A DNA stretch of 64,000 nt from CAVWDU01 sp963840725. Lineage in GTDB: Bacteria; Pseudomonadota; Gammaproteobacteria; Pseudomonadales; Halieaceae. A model generated the notes under the pieces. The model was not told where the DNA came from. It was given only the letters and a program-made list of their open reading frames with translations, and searched no databases. The stretch's first letter is position 1. Every line of letters begins with the position of its first letter. Location of the stretch: the NCBI GenBank assembly GCA_963840725.1, contig CAWIZY010000004.1:372001-436000 (forward strand). The letters are read 5' to 3'. The position numbers and the translations under genes are program-made. Shown here piece after piece: positions 35,578-44,963 of the stretch.

Positions 35578-35649
35578 TATAGCACTTATAGCTATATAAG
35601 TTAAATTATAGCTTATAATGCTATATTATCTACTTTATAGCGCTATAGC
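35578..35649. promoter_or_regulatory. array of TATAGC/GCTATA motifs upstream of the SatD-like gene
   Basis: TATAGC occurs on the plus strand at 35578, 35587, 35607, 35636 and 35644. Its complement GCTATA occurs at 35591, 35620 and 35642. Two pairs form palindromes: TATAGCTATA (35587-35596) and TATAGCGCTATA (35636-35647). Several spacings are near 9, 20 and 29 bases, close to whole helical turns. The block is very AT-rich in a GC-rich genome and lies 63 bases upstream of the SatD-like start, so it probably holds both promoter and operators. Confidence 0.65.
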
Positions 35650-35796
35650 TTATATGTGGCGCGATCGGGTTACTGGTAACGCAGGTCTGCCGCCCGAGCA
35701 CCCTCGGGTTCGGCAACCACCGGCATGACCTGTGAGCAGGAAGGTCCTGTGGGGGTGCCCCTGATCAGAACGGTGTCACGACACCTGAAGGAGCCG

Positions 35797-36141
35797 CTAT
35801 TCGTCGCTGCCCTGCTGTCCGGGCAGGACACCGCTGAAAGGGAAGTTGGCAACGTTGCCCTCGGAGGCTGAGCCGGGCGTTATTTTGCCGGAACCTTCTT
35901 TGTCCACCTCATCGATGCGAACTATCGCCTGCAGCGGTATGTAGCTGCGCTTAACGCCCTTGAATTCGCTCTTGAGCTTTTCCTCGGTGGGATCCACCAC
36001 AATCCGTGAACGCTCACCAAAGACAAACTCCTCCACCTCGATAAAACCCCACATATCGCTCTGATAAATCTGCCGCGCGTAGACCTCGAACACCTGATTC
36101 GCGTTCTGGAAAATCACCTTATACACGGGCTCGCTGGCCAT
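35797..36141 (-). CDS. DUF1820 family protein
   Basis: A 114-residue soluble protein beginning MASEPVYKVIFQNANQVFEV, followed by YARQIYQSDMWGFIEVEEFV, the conserved pattern of DUF1820. The C-terminal 30 residues are Gly/Ser-rich and probably disordered. The ATG at 36141 has GAGGAG three to eight bases upstream; the frame open to 36204 is rejected. It diverges from miaB, the same neighbourhood seen in Pseudomonas. Function unknown. Confidence 0.85.
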   Translation of the reverse strand: MASEPVYKVIFQNANQVFEVYARQIYQSDMWGFIEVEEFVFGERSRIVVDPTEEKLKSEFKGVKRSYIPLQAIVRIDEVDKEGSGKITPGSASEGNVANFPFSGVLPGQQGSDE

Positions 36142-36368
36142 TATCTCCTCGGCAGCTGGCTGTAGGATCAACCAGCAAAATTGCGGGGGCGACGATGTTA
36201 CCATTACTACTATAGATTACCAGTGCCCGATACGCCCAGTTCCGTGACCTGCGGCTGAATGAAACGGGCAGTCATTCAAGAAGGACATCGATATTTCACC
36301 ATGGTTCTGTATCACAGCGTGCCAAACCAGTATAATTCGCGCCCTTTTTGGCAAGGCGGGAAACCCCG

Positions 36369-37703
36369 GTGAGCAAAAAACTCTACATCAAAACCCACGG
36401 CTGCCAGATGAACGAGTACGATTCGGCCCGGATTCGCGATCTGCTGCAGGAAAGCGATGACCTGGTAACGACTGAGCGCCCTGAAGATGCAGACGTGCTG
36501 CTGCTCAATACCTGCTCGATACGCGAGAAGGCCCAGGAAAAGGTGTTCCATCAACTGGGCCGCTGGAAAAAACTCAAACAGCAGAATCCGGCACTGATCA
36601 TTGGCGTGGGAGGCTGCGTGGCCAGTCAGGAGGGCGCAGAGATAGGCAAACGCGCCCCCTATGTTGACCTGGTTTTCGGGCCCCAGACCCTGCATCGGCT
36701 ACCTGAGATGATGGCGCAGCGCAGCACCGGCAATACGCTGGTGGTGGACGTGAGTTTTCCGGAAATAGAGAAATTTGACCGGCTGCCAGAGCCAAAAGTC
36801 GAGGGGCCCACCGCTTTTGTTTCCATTATGGAGGGCTGCTCCAAGTACTGCAGCTTTTGCGTGGTGCCTTACACCCGGGGAGAGGAGGTGTCGAGACCGG
36901 TTGATGATGTCATCGCAGAAATCGCCCACCTCGCCAACGGCGGGGTCAGGGAGGTCAATCTGCTCGGACAGAATGTCAACGCCTACCGGGGACTCAATCA
37001 TCTGGAGGATGTGGTGGATTTTGCCGAGCTGCTGCATCTGGTCGCCAAAGTACCCGGCATCGACCGAATCCGCTACACCACCTCGCACCCGGTGGAGTTC
37101 TCCGATGCGCTGATCCAGGCCTATGCAGACATCCCCCAGCTGGTGGATCATCTGCACCTGCCCGTACAGAGCGGTTCAGATCGCATTTTGGCGGCCATGA
37201 AACGGGGCCATACCGCACTGGAATACAAGTCGCGCATCCGACAACTGCGCAAAATTCGACCCAATATCAGCCTTTCTTCGGACTTTATCATCGGATTTCC
37301 GGGAGAGACCGATGCCGATTTCGCCGCCACCATGAAACTGGTGGAGGAGATTGGATTCGATTCGTCCTTCAGCTTCGTCTACAGCGCCCGCCCGGGAACA
37401 CCAGCAGCCGAACTCCCCGACGCCACTCCCGAAGACACCAAGAAGCAACGCCTGCAGCTACTCCAGCATCGTATTAATCAGCAGGCACAGATGATCAGCG
37501 AACAGATGGTGGGCACACGACAAACCATCCTGGTCACCGGTGTATCGAGGAAAGACCCGGGGCAACTGCAGGGACGCACCGAAAACAACAGGGTGGTCAA
37601 TTTCTCTACCACAGACCACTCACTGATCGGTGACTTTGCCCAGGTCCGTATCCTCGCCGCATTGCCAAATTCACTGCGCGGTGAGTTTCTGGGGCAACGC
37701 TGA
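36369..37703 (+). CDS. miaB: tRNA-2-methylthio-N6-dimethylallyladenosine synthase MiaB
   Basis: A 444-residue radical-SAM methylthiotransferase acting on i6A37 of tRNA. N-terminal domain cysteines are in THGCQMNEYDS, NTCSIREKAQEK and GGCVASQEG. The radical-SAM cluster is CSKYCSFCVVPYTRG (CxxxCxxC). A TRAM domain ends the protein (QTILVTGVSRKDPGQLQGRT). The GTG at 36369 with AAGGCGGG upstream is preferred to the in-frame TTG at 36348. The stop codon lies inside a sequence resembling the left end of the dispersed repeat. Confidence 0.96.
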   Translation: MSKKLYIKTHGCQMNEYDSARIRDLLQESDDLVTTERPEDADVLLLNTCSIREKAQEKVFHQLGRWKKLKQQNPALIIGVGGCVASQEGAEIGKRAPYVDLVFGPQTLHRLPEMMAQRSTGNTLVVDVSFPEIEKFDRLPEPKVEGPTAFVSIMEGCSKYCSFCVVPYTRGEEVSRPVDDVIAEIAHLANGGVREVNLLGQNVNAYRGLNHLEDVVDFAELLHLVAKVPGIDRIRYTTSHPVEFSDALIQAYADIPQLVDHLHLPVQSGSDRILAAMKRGHTALEYKSRIRQLRKIRPNISLSSDFIIGFPGETDADFAATMKLVEEIGFDSSFSFVYSARPGTPAAELPDATPEDTKKQRLQLLQHRINQQAQMISEQMVGTRQTILVTGVSRKDPGQLQGRTENNRVVNFSTTDHSLIGDFAQVRILAALPNSLRGEFLGQR

Positions 37704-37728
37704 ACAATGGCAAGGCGCGCCCTGCGGG
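37692..37728 (+). repeat. probable degenerate end of the MITE-like repeat
   Basis: GGGCAACGCTGAACAATGGC followed by AAGGCGCGCCCTGCGGG resembles the left terminal repeat of the 62401-62491 element (GGGCACCTCTGAACAATGCC). It also shares the internal CGCCCTGCGGG. It overlaps the miaB stop codon. No matching right end is seen. Confidence 0.4.
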
Positions 37729-37730
37729 AG

Positions 37731-37821
37731 CCTACAGAAAGCCTCACTGCTGCGTTGCGTCCCTTGAAAATACAACCCGTATTGTCTGCGGAACGCGCCT
37801 TACTGTGACGCTTTCTGCAGG
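37731..37821. repeat. 91-bp imperfect palindrome
   Basis: CCTACAGAAAGCCTCAC (37731-37747) pairs with GTGACGCTTTCTGCAGG (37805-37821) with two mismatches in 17. A smaller hairpin, AATAC-AACCC-GTATT, is at its centre near 37768-37782. The structure fills most of the 225-base gap between miaB and ybeZ. It may terminate miaB transcription, act as an RNA-processing site or be a REP-like element. Confidence 0.65.
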
Positions 37822-37928
37822 CTCTGAAATACTGCGAATTAACCGGACAGGACACTAGCCAGTTGACGCCGGCGAATTCCAGTATATGCTTAGTTTTTAA
37901 TCACCGCCGCCAGCGGCTGTAGAGTCTC

Positions 37929-38951
37929 TTGAACAGCGAATCTGTACCCCAACCGTCGACGCAGCAAAGTCTTTCCCTCGAACCTAATGACGCCCGTCAC
38001 CTGGCCATGCTTTGTGGCCAGCTGGATGGTCACTTGAGGCAGATCGAACAGCGTCTTGGCGTCACCATTTATGCGCGCGGCAACCAGTTCACTCTGAGTG
38101 GACCTGCGGTCAATGTGGCGGCCGGCAAGCAGCTGCTCATCCATTTATACGCCGAAGTGTGCCAGGGTGTTGCGCTGAGCGCCGAATCCCTGCATCTGCA
38201 CCTGCATCAGGTGGGGCTCGAAAACCTCGCCAACGTCGACGGCGAGCAACCGGCCGCCGCCGTCGCAGTTATCCGCACCAAGCGGGCCTCGATTAAACCC
38301 CGCGGCAAAAATCAGCAGGGTTATGTTGCCTGTATCCAGCAGCACGATATCAACTTCGGCATTGGCCCGGCGGGGACCGGTAAAACCTACCTCGCCGTGG
38401 CCTGTGCAGTAGAGGCGCTCCTTGAAGAGAGAGTGCGGCGCATTCTACTGGTTCGCCCGGCCGTGGAAGCGGGTGAAAAGCTGGGCTTCCTGCCCGGTGA
38501 TATGGCGCAGAAAATCGATCCCTACCTGCGCCCCCTCTACGACGCGCTGTATGAGATGCTCGGTTTTGAGACGGTTAACAAATATATCGAGCGCAACATT
38601 ATCGAAGTGGCGCCACTGGCTTTTATGCGCGGCCGCACGCTGAACAATGCCTTTATCATTCTCGACGAGGCCCAGAACACCACCCGCGAACAGATGAAGA
38701 TGTTTCTGACCCGCATAGGCTTCGGCTCCACTGCCGTGATCACCGGTGACGCCACCCAGATAGACCTGCCTCGCGGCGCGCACTCAGGGCTCACCCATGT
38801 CAGCAAAATTGTCACGGGCGTGGAGGGTGTGGGCTTCACCTGGTTCGACGCCAGGGACGTTGTCCGGCACCCGGTTGTACAGCGCATCGTTGCGGCCTAT
38901 GACAGCCACGAGACAAACAACCACGCCAATCCAGAAACCCACGAACCATGA
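37929..38951 (+). CDS. ybeZ: PhoH-like ATPase YbeZ
   Basis: A 340-residue cytoplasmic P-loop NTPase. Walker A is GPAGTGKTYLA (about 146-156), Walker B FIILDEAQNTT, with LLVRPAVEAGEKLGFLPGDM and SGLTHVSKIV as PhoH hallmarks. An N-terminal KH-like segment (about 28-75) precedes it. It is expected to work with YbeY in rRNA/ribosome maturation. The likely start is TTG 37929: no better start precedes the conserved SLEPNDARHLAMLCG segment. The TGA overlaps the ybeY ATG. Confidence 0.92.
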   Translation: MNSESVPQPSTQQSLSLEPNDARHLAMLCGQLDGHLRQIEQRLGVTIYARGNQFTLSGPAVNVAAGKQLLIHLYAEVCQGVALSAESLHLHLHQVGLENLANVDGEQPAAAVAVIRTKRASIKPRGKNQQGYVACIQQHDINFGIGPAGTGKTYLAVACAVEALLEERVRRILLVRPAVEAGEKLGFLPGDMAQKIDPYLRPLYDALYEMLGFETVNKYIERNIIEVAPLAFMRGRTLNNAFIILDEAQNTTREQMKMFLTRIGFGSTAVITGDATQIDLPRGAHSGLTHVSKIVTGVEGVGFTWFDARDVVRHPVVQRIVAAYDSHETNNHANPETHEP

Positions 38952-39430
38952 CCGCAGACATTGATATCCAGACCGCATGTAGCGAGCCCGTTCCCTCGGA
39001 ACAGAATCTCAGGCTCTGGCTGGGCCAAGCGTTGAAAGAGGCTGGCGCGGCTGAAGATGCGCAGATCAGCCTGCGCCTGATTGGCGAACTGGAGATGGTG
39101 CGACTGAACCGCGAGTACCGGGGTCGCCGGGGTGCCACCAACGTACTCTCGTTCCCGGCTGATCTCCCCGAGGAATTGGGTCTGACCCTGCTCGGCGATA
39201 TCGTTATATGTGCCCCGGTGGTTCAGCGAGAGGCGCGAGAACAGGCCAAGGCGCAGGATGCTCACTGGGCTCACATGGCCGTACATGGCTGCCTGCACTT
39301 GTTGGGCTTTGACCATATCCATACCGCCGACGCGATAGCGATGGAGGCGCTGGAAACACGCATCCTGGCCAATCTCGGCTACCCCTGCCCCTACAACGGG
39401 GATCCGTTACTGGAGCGCACAGCGCCATGA
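38948..39430 (+). CDS. ybeY: endoribonuclease YbeY
   Basis: A 160-residue zinc metalloprotein needed for 16S rRNA 3'-end maturation and ribosome quality control. The metal site HGCLHLLGFDH is intact, with NREYRGRRGATNVLSFP upstream and GDIVICAPV in the middle. The ATG overlaps the ybeZ stop (ATGA), and its own stop overlaps corC in the same way. This gives a fully coupled ybeZ-ybeY-corC block. Confidence 0.96.
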   Translation: MTADIDIQTACSEPVPSEQNLRLWLGQALKEAGAAEDAQISLRLIGELEMVRLNREYRGRRGATNVLSFPADLPEELGLTLLGDIVICAPVVQREAREQAKAQDAHWAHMAVHGCLHLLGFDHIHTADAIAMEALETRILANLGYPCPYNGDPLLERTAP

Positions 39431-40272
39431 ACGAAAGCCGCAGCGATGGCGAAAGCGGGGACAAATCCCTGGTCGAACGTATCGCACAATTTTTTTCCAG
39501 CGACCCTCGCACCCGGGAAGACCTCCTGGAAGTGCTCTCGACCGCCGCCGAAAACGAGGTTATCGACGAGGATTCCCAAAGTATTATCATTGGGGCAATG
39601 CAGGTCACCGATATGCAGGCCCGCGACATTATGATTCCAAGGGCCCAAATGGTGGTGATCAAGGGTGATGCATCGCTGGAAGAGATTCTGCCGCAAATTA
39701 TCCGCTCCGCCCACAGTCGTTACCCTGTCATCGGTGAAAACCCCGACGACGTACTGGGCATTCTCCTGGCTAAAGACCTGCTGCCCCAAATTCTCAACCG
39801 CGACCAAAGCGACTTCGAGATTGTCGATCTGCTGCGGCCGACAGTGGTAGTTCCGGAGAGCAAGCGACTCAATGTCTTGCTGCGAGAATTCAGGGAAAAC
39901 CGCAACCATATGGCCATCGTCATCGACGAATACGGCGGTGTGGCGGGTCTGGTCACCATAGAGGATGTATTGGAGGAGATCGTCGGGGAAATCGAAGACG
40001 AAACGGATGTTGAGTCCGACCAGTTTATTCGCCAGATCAGTGAGCAGGATTATTTCATCAAGGCACTGACCCCGATCGATGCCTTCAATGACCGTTTTCA
40101 CAGCCAGTTCAGTGACGAAGAGTTTGACACCATCGGCGGGCTGGTTATTCAGGCTTTCGGCCATATGCCGGCCCGCAATGAGGTCACCACTATAGACGGC
40201 TTCGAGTTCAAGGTGATCAATGCTGATCAACGCAAGATACACAGTCTGCGGATGCGGCCGATCGCGGACTGA
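39427..40272 (+). CDS. corC: CorC/YbeX-type CBS and transporter-associated domain protein
   Basis: A 281-residue protein with two CBS domains (about 60-185; motifs DIMIPRAQMVVI and YPVIGENPDDVLGILL) and a C-terminal CorC_HlyC domain (FDTIGGLVIQAFGHMPARNE). No membrane segment precedes the CBS pair, as in the short YbeX form. Linked to magnesium/cobalt efflux and, more recently, ribosome metabolism. ATGA overlap with ybeY; lnt follows after 14 bases. Confidence 0.94.
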   Translation: MNESRSDGESGDKSLVERIAQFFSSDPRTREDLLEVLSTAAENEVIDEDSQSIIIGAMQVTDMQARDIMIPRAQMVVIKGDASLEEILPQIIRSAHSRYPVIGENPDDVLGILLAKDLLPQILNRDQSDFEIVDLLRPTVVVPESKRLNVLLREFRENRNHMAIVIDEYGGVAGLVTIEDVLEEIVGEIEDETDVESDQFIRQISEQDYFIKALTPIDAFNDRFHSQFSDEEFDTIGGLVIQAFGHMPARNEVTTIDGFEFKVINADQRKIHSLRMRPIAD

Positions 40273-40286
40273 ATCGGCTGCCATTC

Positions 40287-41801
40287 ATGAGTGATTCTCC
40301 GGCGACCGGCTTGAAGCCCGTGCATTTCCTGATCATCGCACCCCTGGCGGGGGCATTGATCACCCTCTCCCTGGCACCGTTTGCTATCTGGCCGGCCAGC
40401 ATTATCAGTATCAGCCTGCTGTGCTGGCTGCTGTCGACCTGTGACGCGAGGACAGCAGCATTGCGTGGCTGGCTGTACGGGCTGGGACTGTTTGGCACCG
40501 GCGTATCATGGATCTACGTCAGCATTCATGTGCATGGCAATGCCGGCGCCCCCCTGGCGGCTCTGCTGACCGCCCTGTTCTGTGGCGGGCTGGCACTGCT
40601 GCACGCCGGATTCGGCTGGTGCTATGTGCGTCTGGTGCGAGGCTTGCCCGGGGGCATGCTGCTCGGCTTCCCGATTCTCTGGATGCTCTTCGAGTGGTTG
40701 CGCAGCTGGCTGTTGACCGGTTTTCCATGGCTCTATCTCGGCAACGCCTATATCGATACCTGGATCGCAGGCTGGGCGCCTGTATTAGGGGTCTACGGAT
40801 TGTCGCTATTTGCCGCCATCACCGGCAGCTGTCTGTTTCTAGCCTGGCGCAATCGCCGTCCCGCTGCTTTTATCACCTACGGCGGTATTGTCGTCACCCT
40901 GTGGGCCGGGGGCGCCGTGCTGAAGCCGGTGCAGTGGACCGTGCAAGCCAGTGAAGAGCCACTGACAGTGGCCCTGTACCAGCCCAACATTCCTCAGCAA
41001 CGAAAATGGGATCGCCGCTGGTACCCCCAGATTCTCTCAACGTATCGGGCACAGATGGACGCGCTGTACGGCGCCGACATTATCCTCTGGCCAGAGTCGG
41101 CGGTACCCAACTATTATCAGCGAGCAACCCCCTTCCTGGACCCTATTGCCAAACGCGCCAAGGCCTATGACTCAACCTTGATTCTGGGTATACCCTACCT
41201 GGGCAAGAGCGCGGGCAGCTACTTCAATAGCATTGTCGCACTGGGCTACGGTGAAGGCGTCTATCACAAACAACGGTTGGTGCCGTTTGGGGAGTACGTA
41301 CCGCTTGAGAACTGGTTGCGCGGTGTCATCGACTTCTTTGACCTGCCCATGTCCTCCTTCCAGCGCGGTGACTCGTCACAGCAGCTGCTGCGGGCAGGCA
41401 GCTTCAGGGTAGCACCTTTCATCTGTTACGAGATCGTCTATCCGGACCTGGTGGCGCGGGGGGCAAGAAAGGCTGACATTCTGGTCACTATCAGCAATGA
41501 CAGCTGGTTCGGACAATCCATCGGCCCGCTTCAGCATCTCCAGATAGCCCGTATGCGGGCATTGGAGAATGGTCGCTACCTGCTGCGAGGCACCAATAAT
41601 GGCGTCACCGCGATCATCGACGACCAGGGCAGGATCACAGCCCGCAGCGATCAGTTCGTGGAGGCCGTATTGAAGAGCCGGGCCGAGGTTATGATGGGCA
41701 GCACGCCCTTCGGCAGTTTTGGGTCTGCACCCGTGCTGCTTGGATGCGGCGTGCTGTTGCTGCTCATGGGTGTGTTGCATAGAACCCTCTGGGGTGTCTG
41801 A
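40287..41801 (+). CDS. lnt: apolipoprotein N-acyltransferase
   Basis: A 504-residue inner-membrane enzyme that adds the third acyl chain to lipoproteins. Six hydrophobic segments fill the first 220 residues, then a periplasmic nitrilase-like domain carries the Glu-Lys-Cys triad: E in ILWPESAVP, K in VYHKQRLVPFGEYVP and C in FICYEIVYPD. A final membrane helix is near 480-498. The ATG start has no strong ribosome-binding site, consistent with coupling to corC 14 bases upstream. Confidence 0.95.
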   Translation: MSDSPATGLKPVHFLIIAPLAGALITLSLAPFAIWPASIISISLLCWLLSTCDARTAALRGWLYGLGLFGTGVSWIYVSIHVHGNAGAPLAALLTALFCGGLALLHAGFGWCYVRLVRGLPGGMLLGFPILWMLFEWLRSWLLTGFPWLYLGNAYIDTWIAGWAPVLGVYGLSLFAAITGSCLFLAWRNRRPAAFITYGGIVVTLWAGGAVLKPVQWTVQASEEPLTVALYQPNIPQQRKWDRRWYPQILSTYRAQMDALYGADIILWPESAVPNYYQRATPFLDPIAKRAKAYDSTLILGIPYLGKSAGSYFNSIVALGYGEGVYHKQRLVPFGEYVPLENWLRGVIDFFDLPMSSFQRGDSSQQLLRAGSFRVAPFICYEIVYPDLVARGARKADILVTISNDSWFGQSIGPLQHLQIARMRALENGRYLLRGTNNGVTAIIDDQGRITARSDQFVEAVLKSRAEVMMGSTPFGSFGSAPVLLGCGVLLLLMGVLHRTLWGV

Positions 41802-41948
41802 GAGACGCAGCGCCGATCTCGCCGGCCGGCTATTGATCTCATCGCCGGCGTTCGCAGCACCGCCCGTTTACTGCTAACATTGCCGCCTTTTCCCCCTGCC
41901 GTATCCGCGTCAGGATCCGCGAGCACCGAACGAGATTGCCCAGCCCCC

Positions 41949-44399
41949 ATGGACCGACAATACAATCCCCAACACCTGGAACAGGTAACCCAGCAGCACT
42001 GGCTGGATAACAACAGCTTCGCGGTGCATGCCGATGACCAGCGCGAAAAGTTCTATTGCCTGGCGATGTTCCCCTATCCCAGCGGCAAGCTGCACATGGG
42101 ACACGTACGCAACTACACCATCGCCGATGTGATCGCACGCTACCAGCGCATGTGTGGCAAGAATGTCCTCCAGCCCATGGGTTGGGATGCCTTTGGACTG
42201 CCGGCGGAAAACGCCGCCATCGCCCATCGGGTGCCACCGGCCAAATGGACAGCCGAGAATATCAGCTACATGCGTCAGCAACTACGCCGACTGGGCTTTG
42301 CCTACGACTGGGACCGGGAGTTGGCGACCTGCGACCCGGACTACTACCGCTGGGAACAGTGGTTTTTCACCCGTCTGTTCGAAAAGGGCCTGGCCTACAA
42401 AAAGCAAGCCGAGGTGAACTGGTGTGAGACGGATCAGACGGTTCTGGCCAACGAACAGGTCGTGGACGGTCGCTGCTGGCGCTGCGACAACCCGGTCGAG
42501 CGCAGAGAAATCGATCAATGGTTTATCAAGATAACGGAATACGCCGAACAGTTGCTGAACGATCTGGATAAACTGGATCAATGGCCAGAGCGGGTGCGCA
42601 CGATGCAGCGCAACTGGATCGGGCGCTCAGAGGGGCTGGACCTCGACTTCACCCTGCCTGACGGCAGTCCGCTGAGTGTCTACACCACCCGCCCCGACAC
42701 TCTGCTGGGAGTCACCTATCTGGCAGTTGCGCCCCAGCACCCGGTGGCCCGTGCGGCCGCCGAAACCAACCCCGCACTGGCGCAATTCATGGCCCAACTG
42801 GGTCAGGTCAAGGTCGCCGAGGCAGACATGGCCACCATGGAGAAACTCGGCATGTCAACCGGGGTTAACGCCACTCACCCCCTGACCGGTGAGCCAGTGC
42901 CAATCTGGGTCGCCAACTTCGTGCTGATGAGCTACGGTTCGGGCGCGGTTATGTCTGTGCCGGGCCACGACCAGCGAGATTGGGAGTTCGCTCGCAAGTA
43001 CGGTCTGCCTGTCGTGCAGGTCATCGCGTCCGCTGACGACCAGCCTTGCGACCTGGAGCAGGCAGCTTTCACTGAACGCGGCACCCTTATCAATTCCGGG
43101 GATTACGACGGTCTGGGTTTCCAGCAGGCCTTTGATCGTATTAGCGACCAACTGGAGTCACAAGGGCTGGGCAAGCGCAGTGTCCGGTTTCGGCTGCGCG
43201 ACTGGGGCGTATCACGGCAACGCTATTGGGGCGCACCCATTCCGATTATCAACTGCGACAACTGTGGCGCCCAACCGGTACCCGCCGCGGATCTGCCGGT
43301 AGTGCTGCCGACGGATGTCGAACTGGAAGGCATGGGGTCGCCATTAAAAACCATGCCGGCTTTCTATGAGACTCAATGTCCTGCTTGCGGGGGCGATGCG
43401 ACTCGGGAGACCGACACCTTCGATACCTTTATGGAGTCTTCGTGGTATTACGCCCGCTACGCCAGCGCCGGCAATAAAAATGCCATGCTGGATGACGAAG
43501 CCGATTACTGGGTGCCTGTCGACCAGTATGTTGGCGGCATAGAGCACGCGATACTGCATCTGCTGTACGCACGGTTCTATCACAAACTGATGCGGGACGA
43601 AGGCCTGGTTAACAGCGATGAGCCGTTCACCCGATTGCTGACACAGGGAATGGTGCTGAAAGACGGCGCCAAAATGTCAAAGTCCAAAGGTAATACGGTG
43701 GACCCGCACGCACTGATTGAGCGCTATGGGGCCGATACCGTGCGTCTGTTCAGCATGTTCGCAGCACCACCCGAACAGTCTCTGGACTGGTCAGATTCCG
43801 GAGTGGAGGGCTCGCACCGGTTCCTCAAACGATTATGGCGACTCGTGGAAGGTCATCTCGCCCTGGGAGAATCCCCGCCGCTGGACATCGACGCTCTCGA
43901 TAATCAGCAACGAGCAGCACGGCGCAAGATTCACGAAACCATTGCCAAGGTCGGTGACGACTATGGTCGGCGACAGACTTTTAATACAGCCATCGCAGCC
44001 GTTATGGAACTGTGCAATGAGCTGGGCAAGCTCGACTGCCAGAGTGCGCAGAGCCGCTCGGTGCTGGCGGAAGGCTTGCGCGCGAGTGTCCTGATGCTAT
44101 GCCCTGTCGTGCCACACATATGCCATAGCCTTTGGCAGGCATTAGGCGGTGAGGGTGAGGTCATCAACGCAGGCTGGCCCGCGATTGACGAGTCAGCTCT
44201 GAGCCGCGATACGATAGAAATGGCCGTACAGGTCAATGGCAAGGTCAGGGCCAAAATCGAGGTGCCGGCAGACGCAGACAAGGCGGCCACCGAGGCCGAG
44301 GCCCGAGCCCAGGATAACGTGTGCCGTTTCCTCGACGGGCTTACCGTGCGCAAGGTGATTGTGGTGCCCGGCAAACTGGTCAACATCGTCGCCAACTGA
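41949..44399 (+). CDS. leuS: leucyl-tRNA synthetase
   Basis: An 816-residue class I synthetase. The HIGH motif reads HMGHVRNY (about 49-52) and KMSKS is intact in GAKMSKSKGN. The CP1 editing domain contains TRPDTLLGVTYLA. Zinc-type cysteines are visible in CDNCGAQP and CPACGGDAT. The ATG at 41949 gives the usual MDRQYNPQHLE start; an in-frame extension to 41880 has no ribosome-binding site. It leads into lptE and holA in the typical gammaproteobacterial order. Confidence 0.97.
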   Translation: MDRQYNPQHLEQVTQQHWLDNNSFAVHADDQREKFYCLAMFPYPSGKLHMGHVRNYTIADVIARYQRMCGKNVLQPMGWDAFGLPAENAAIAHRVPPAKWTAENISYMRQQLRRLGFAYDWDRELATCDPDYYRWEQWFFTRLFEKGLAYKKQAEVNWCETDQTVLANEQVVDGRCWRCDNPVERREIDQWFIKITEYAEQLLNDLDKLDQWPERVRTMQRNWIGRSEGLDLDFTLPDGSPLSVYTTRPDTLLGVTYLAVAPQHPVARAAAETNPALAQFMAQLGQVKVAEADMATMEKLGMSTGVNATHPLTGEPVPIWVANFVLMSYGSGAVMSVPGHDQRDWEFARKYGLPVVQVIASADDQPCDLEQAAFTERGTLINSGDYDGLGFQQAFDRISDQLESQGLGKRSVRFRLRDWGVSRQRYWGAPIPIINCDNCGAQPVPAADLPVVLPTDVELEGMGSPLKTMPAFYETQCPACGGDATRETDTFDTFMESSWYYARYASAGNKNAMLDDEADYWVPVDQYVGGIEHAILHLLYARFYHKLMRDEGLVNSDEPFTRLLTQGMVLKDGAKMSKSKGNTVDPHALIERYGADTVRLFSMFAAPPEQSLDWSDSGVEGSHRFLKRLWRLVEGHLALGESPPLDIDALDNQQRAARRKIHETIAKVGDDYGRRQTFNTAIAAVMELCNELGKLDCQSAQSRSVLAEGLRASVLMLCPVVPHICHSLWQALGGEGEVINAGWPAIDESALSRDTIEMAVQVNGKVRAKIEVPADADKAATEAEARAQDNVCRFLDGLTVRKVIVVPGKLVNIVAN

Positions 44400-44444
44400 A
44401 CTCGCCAACTCAACCCTCAGCGTAACTCAGGGAGCTCTACGAAC

Positions 44445-44963
44445 ATGCAGCGTCGCCAAATCTGTCCCGTACTGGTGCTCGCCTGCTGCACCCTGATCAC
44501 CGCCTGCGGGTTCCAACTGCGTGGCTCGGGTGGCGGCACCAGCATACCTGACAGCTGGCGCAGTATGTATCTGATGACCGGTAACCCCAACGGAGAATTG
44601 GGTCGCGCCGTGCAGGCACAATTTGCTGCCAACGGCATAAACTGGACCGACAATCGCGAAGATGCCGCCTACGTCATCAAACTGGGTCCGGAACAGTTTA
44701 ACCGGGAGAACCTGTCCATTAATGCCGAGGCGCGGGCCGCAGAGTTTGAACTCACATTGTCAACACGATTCGAGGTCACAGACGCCACCGGTGCCAATGT
44801 CATTGACTCCACTCAAGCCAGCATCGTACAGCAGATGGAGAACGACCCCCGTAATGTTGTCGGCAAGGCGGAGGAAATGCGCATACTGCGTGGCGAAATG
44901 CGGACCCAACTGGCCCAGAAAATACTTCGCCATATCGGATTCTACGCGGCCAGCGTCCAGTAG
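44445..44963 (+). CDS. lptE: LPS-assembly lipoprotein LptE
   Basis: A 172-residue outer-membrane lipoprotein that plugs the LptD barrel. The signal peptide ends with the lipobox LITAC-GF (Cys21), followed by the family-typical CGFQLRGSGG. Its size and position between leuS and holA are diagnostic. The ATG has GGAG upstream (CAGGGAGCTCTACGAAC). The TAG stop overlaps the holA GTG by one base. Confidence 0.93.
   Translation: MQRRQICPVLVLACCTLITACGFQLRGSGGGTSIPDSWRSMYLMTGNPNGELGRAVQAQFAANGINWTDNREDAAYVIKLGPEQFNRENLSINAEARAAEFELTLSTRFEVTDATGANVIDSTQASIVQQMENDPRNVVGKAEEMRILRGEMRTQLAQKILRHIGFYAASVQ

Noticed and set aside
39391..40284. 297-codon minus-strand ORF
   Set aside because: Antisense shadow of corC.
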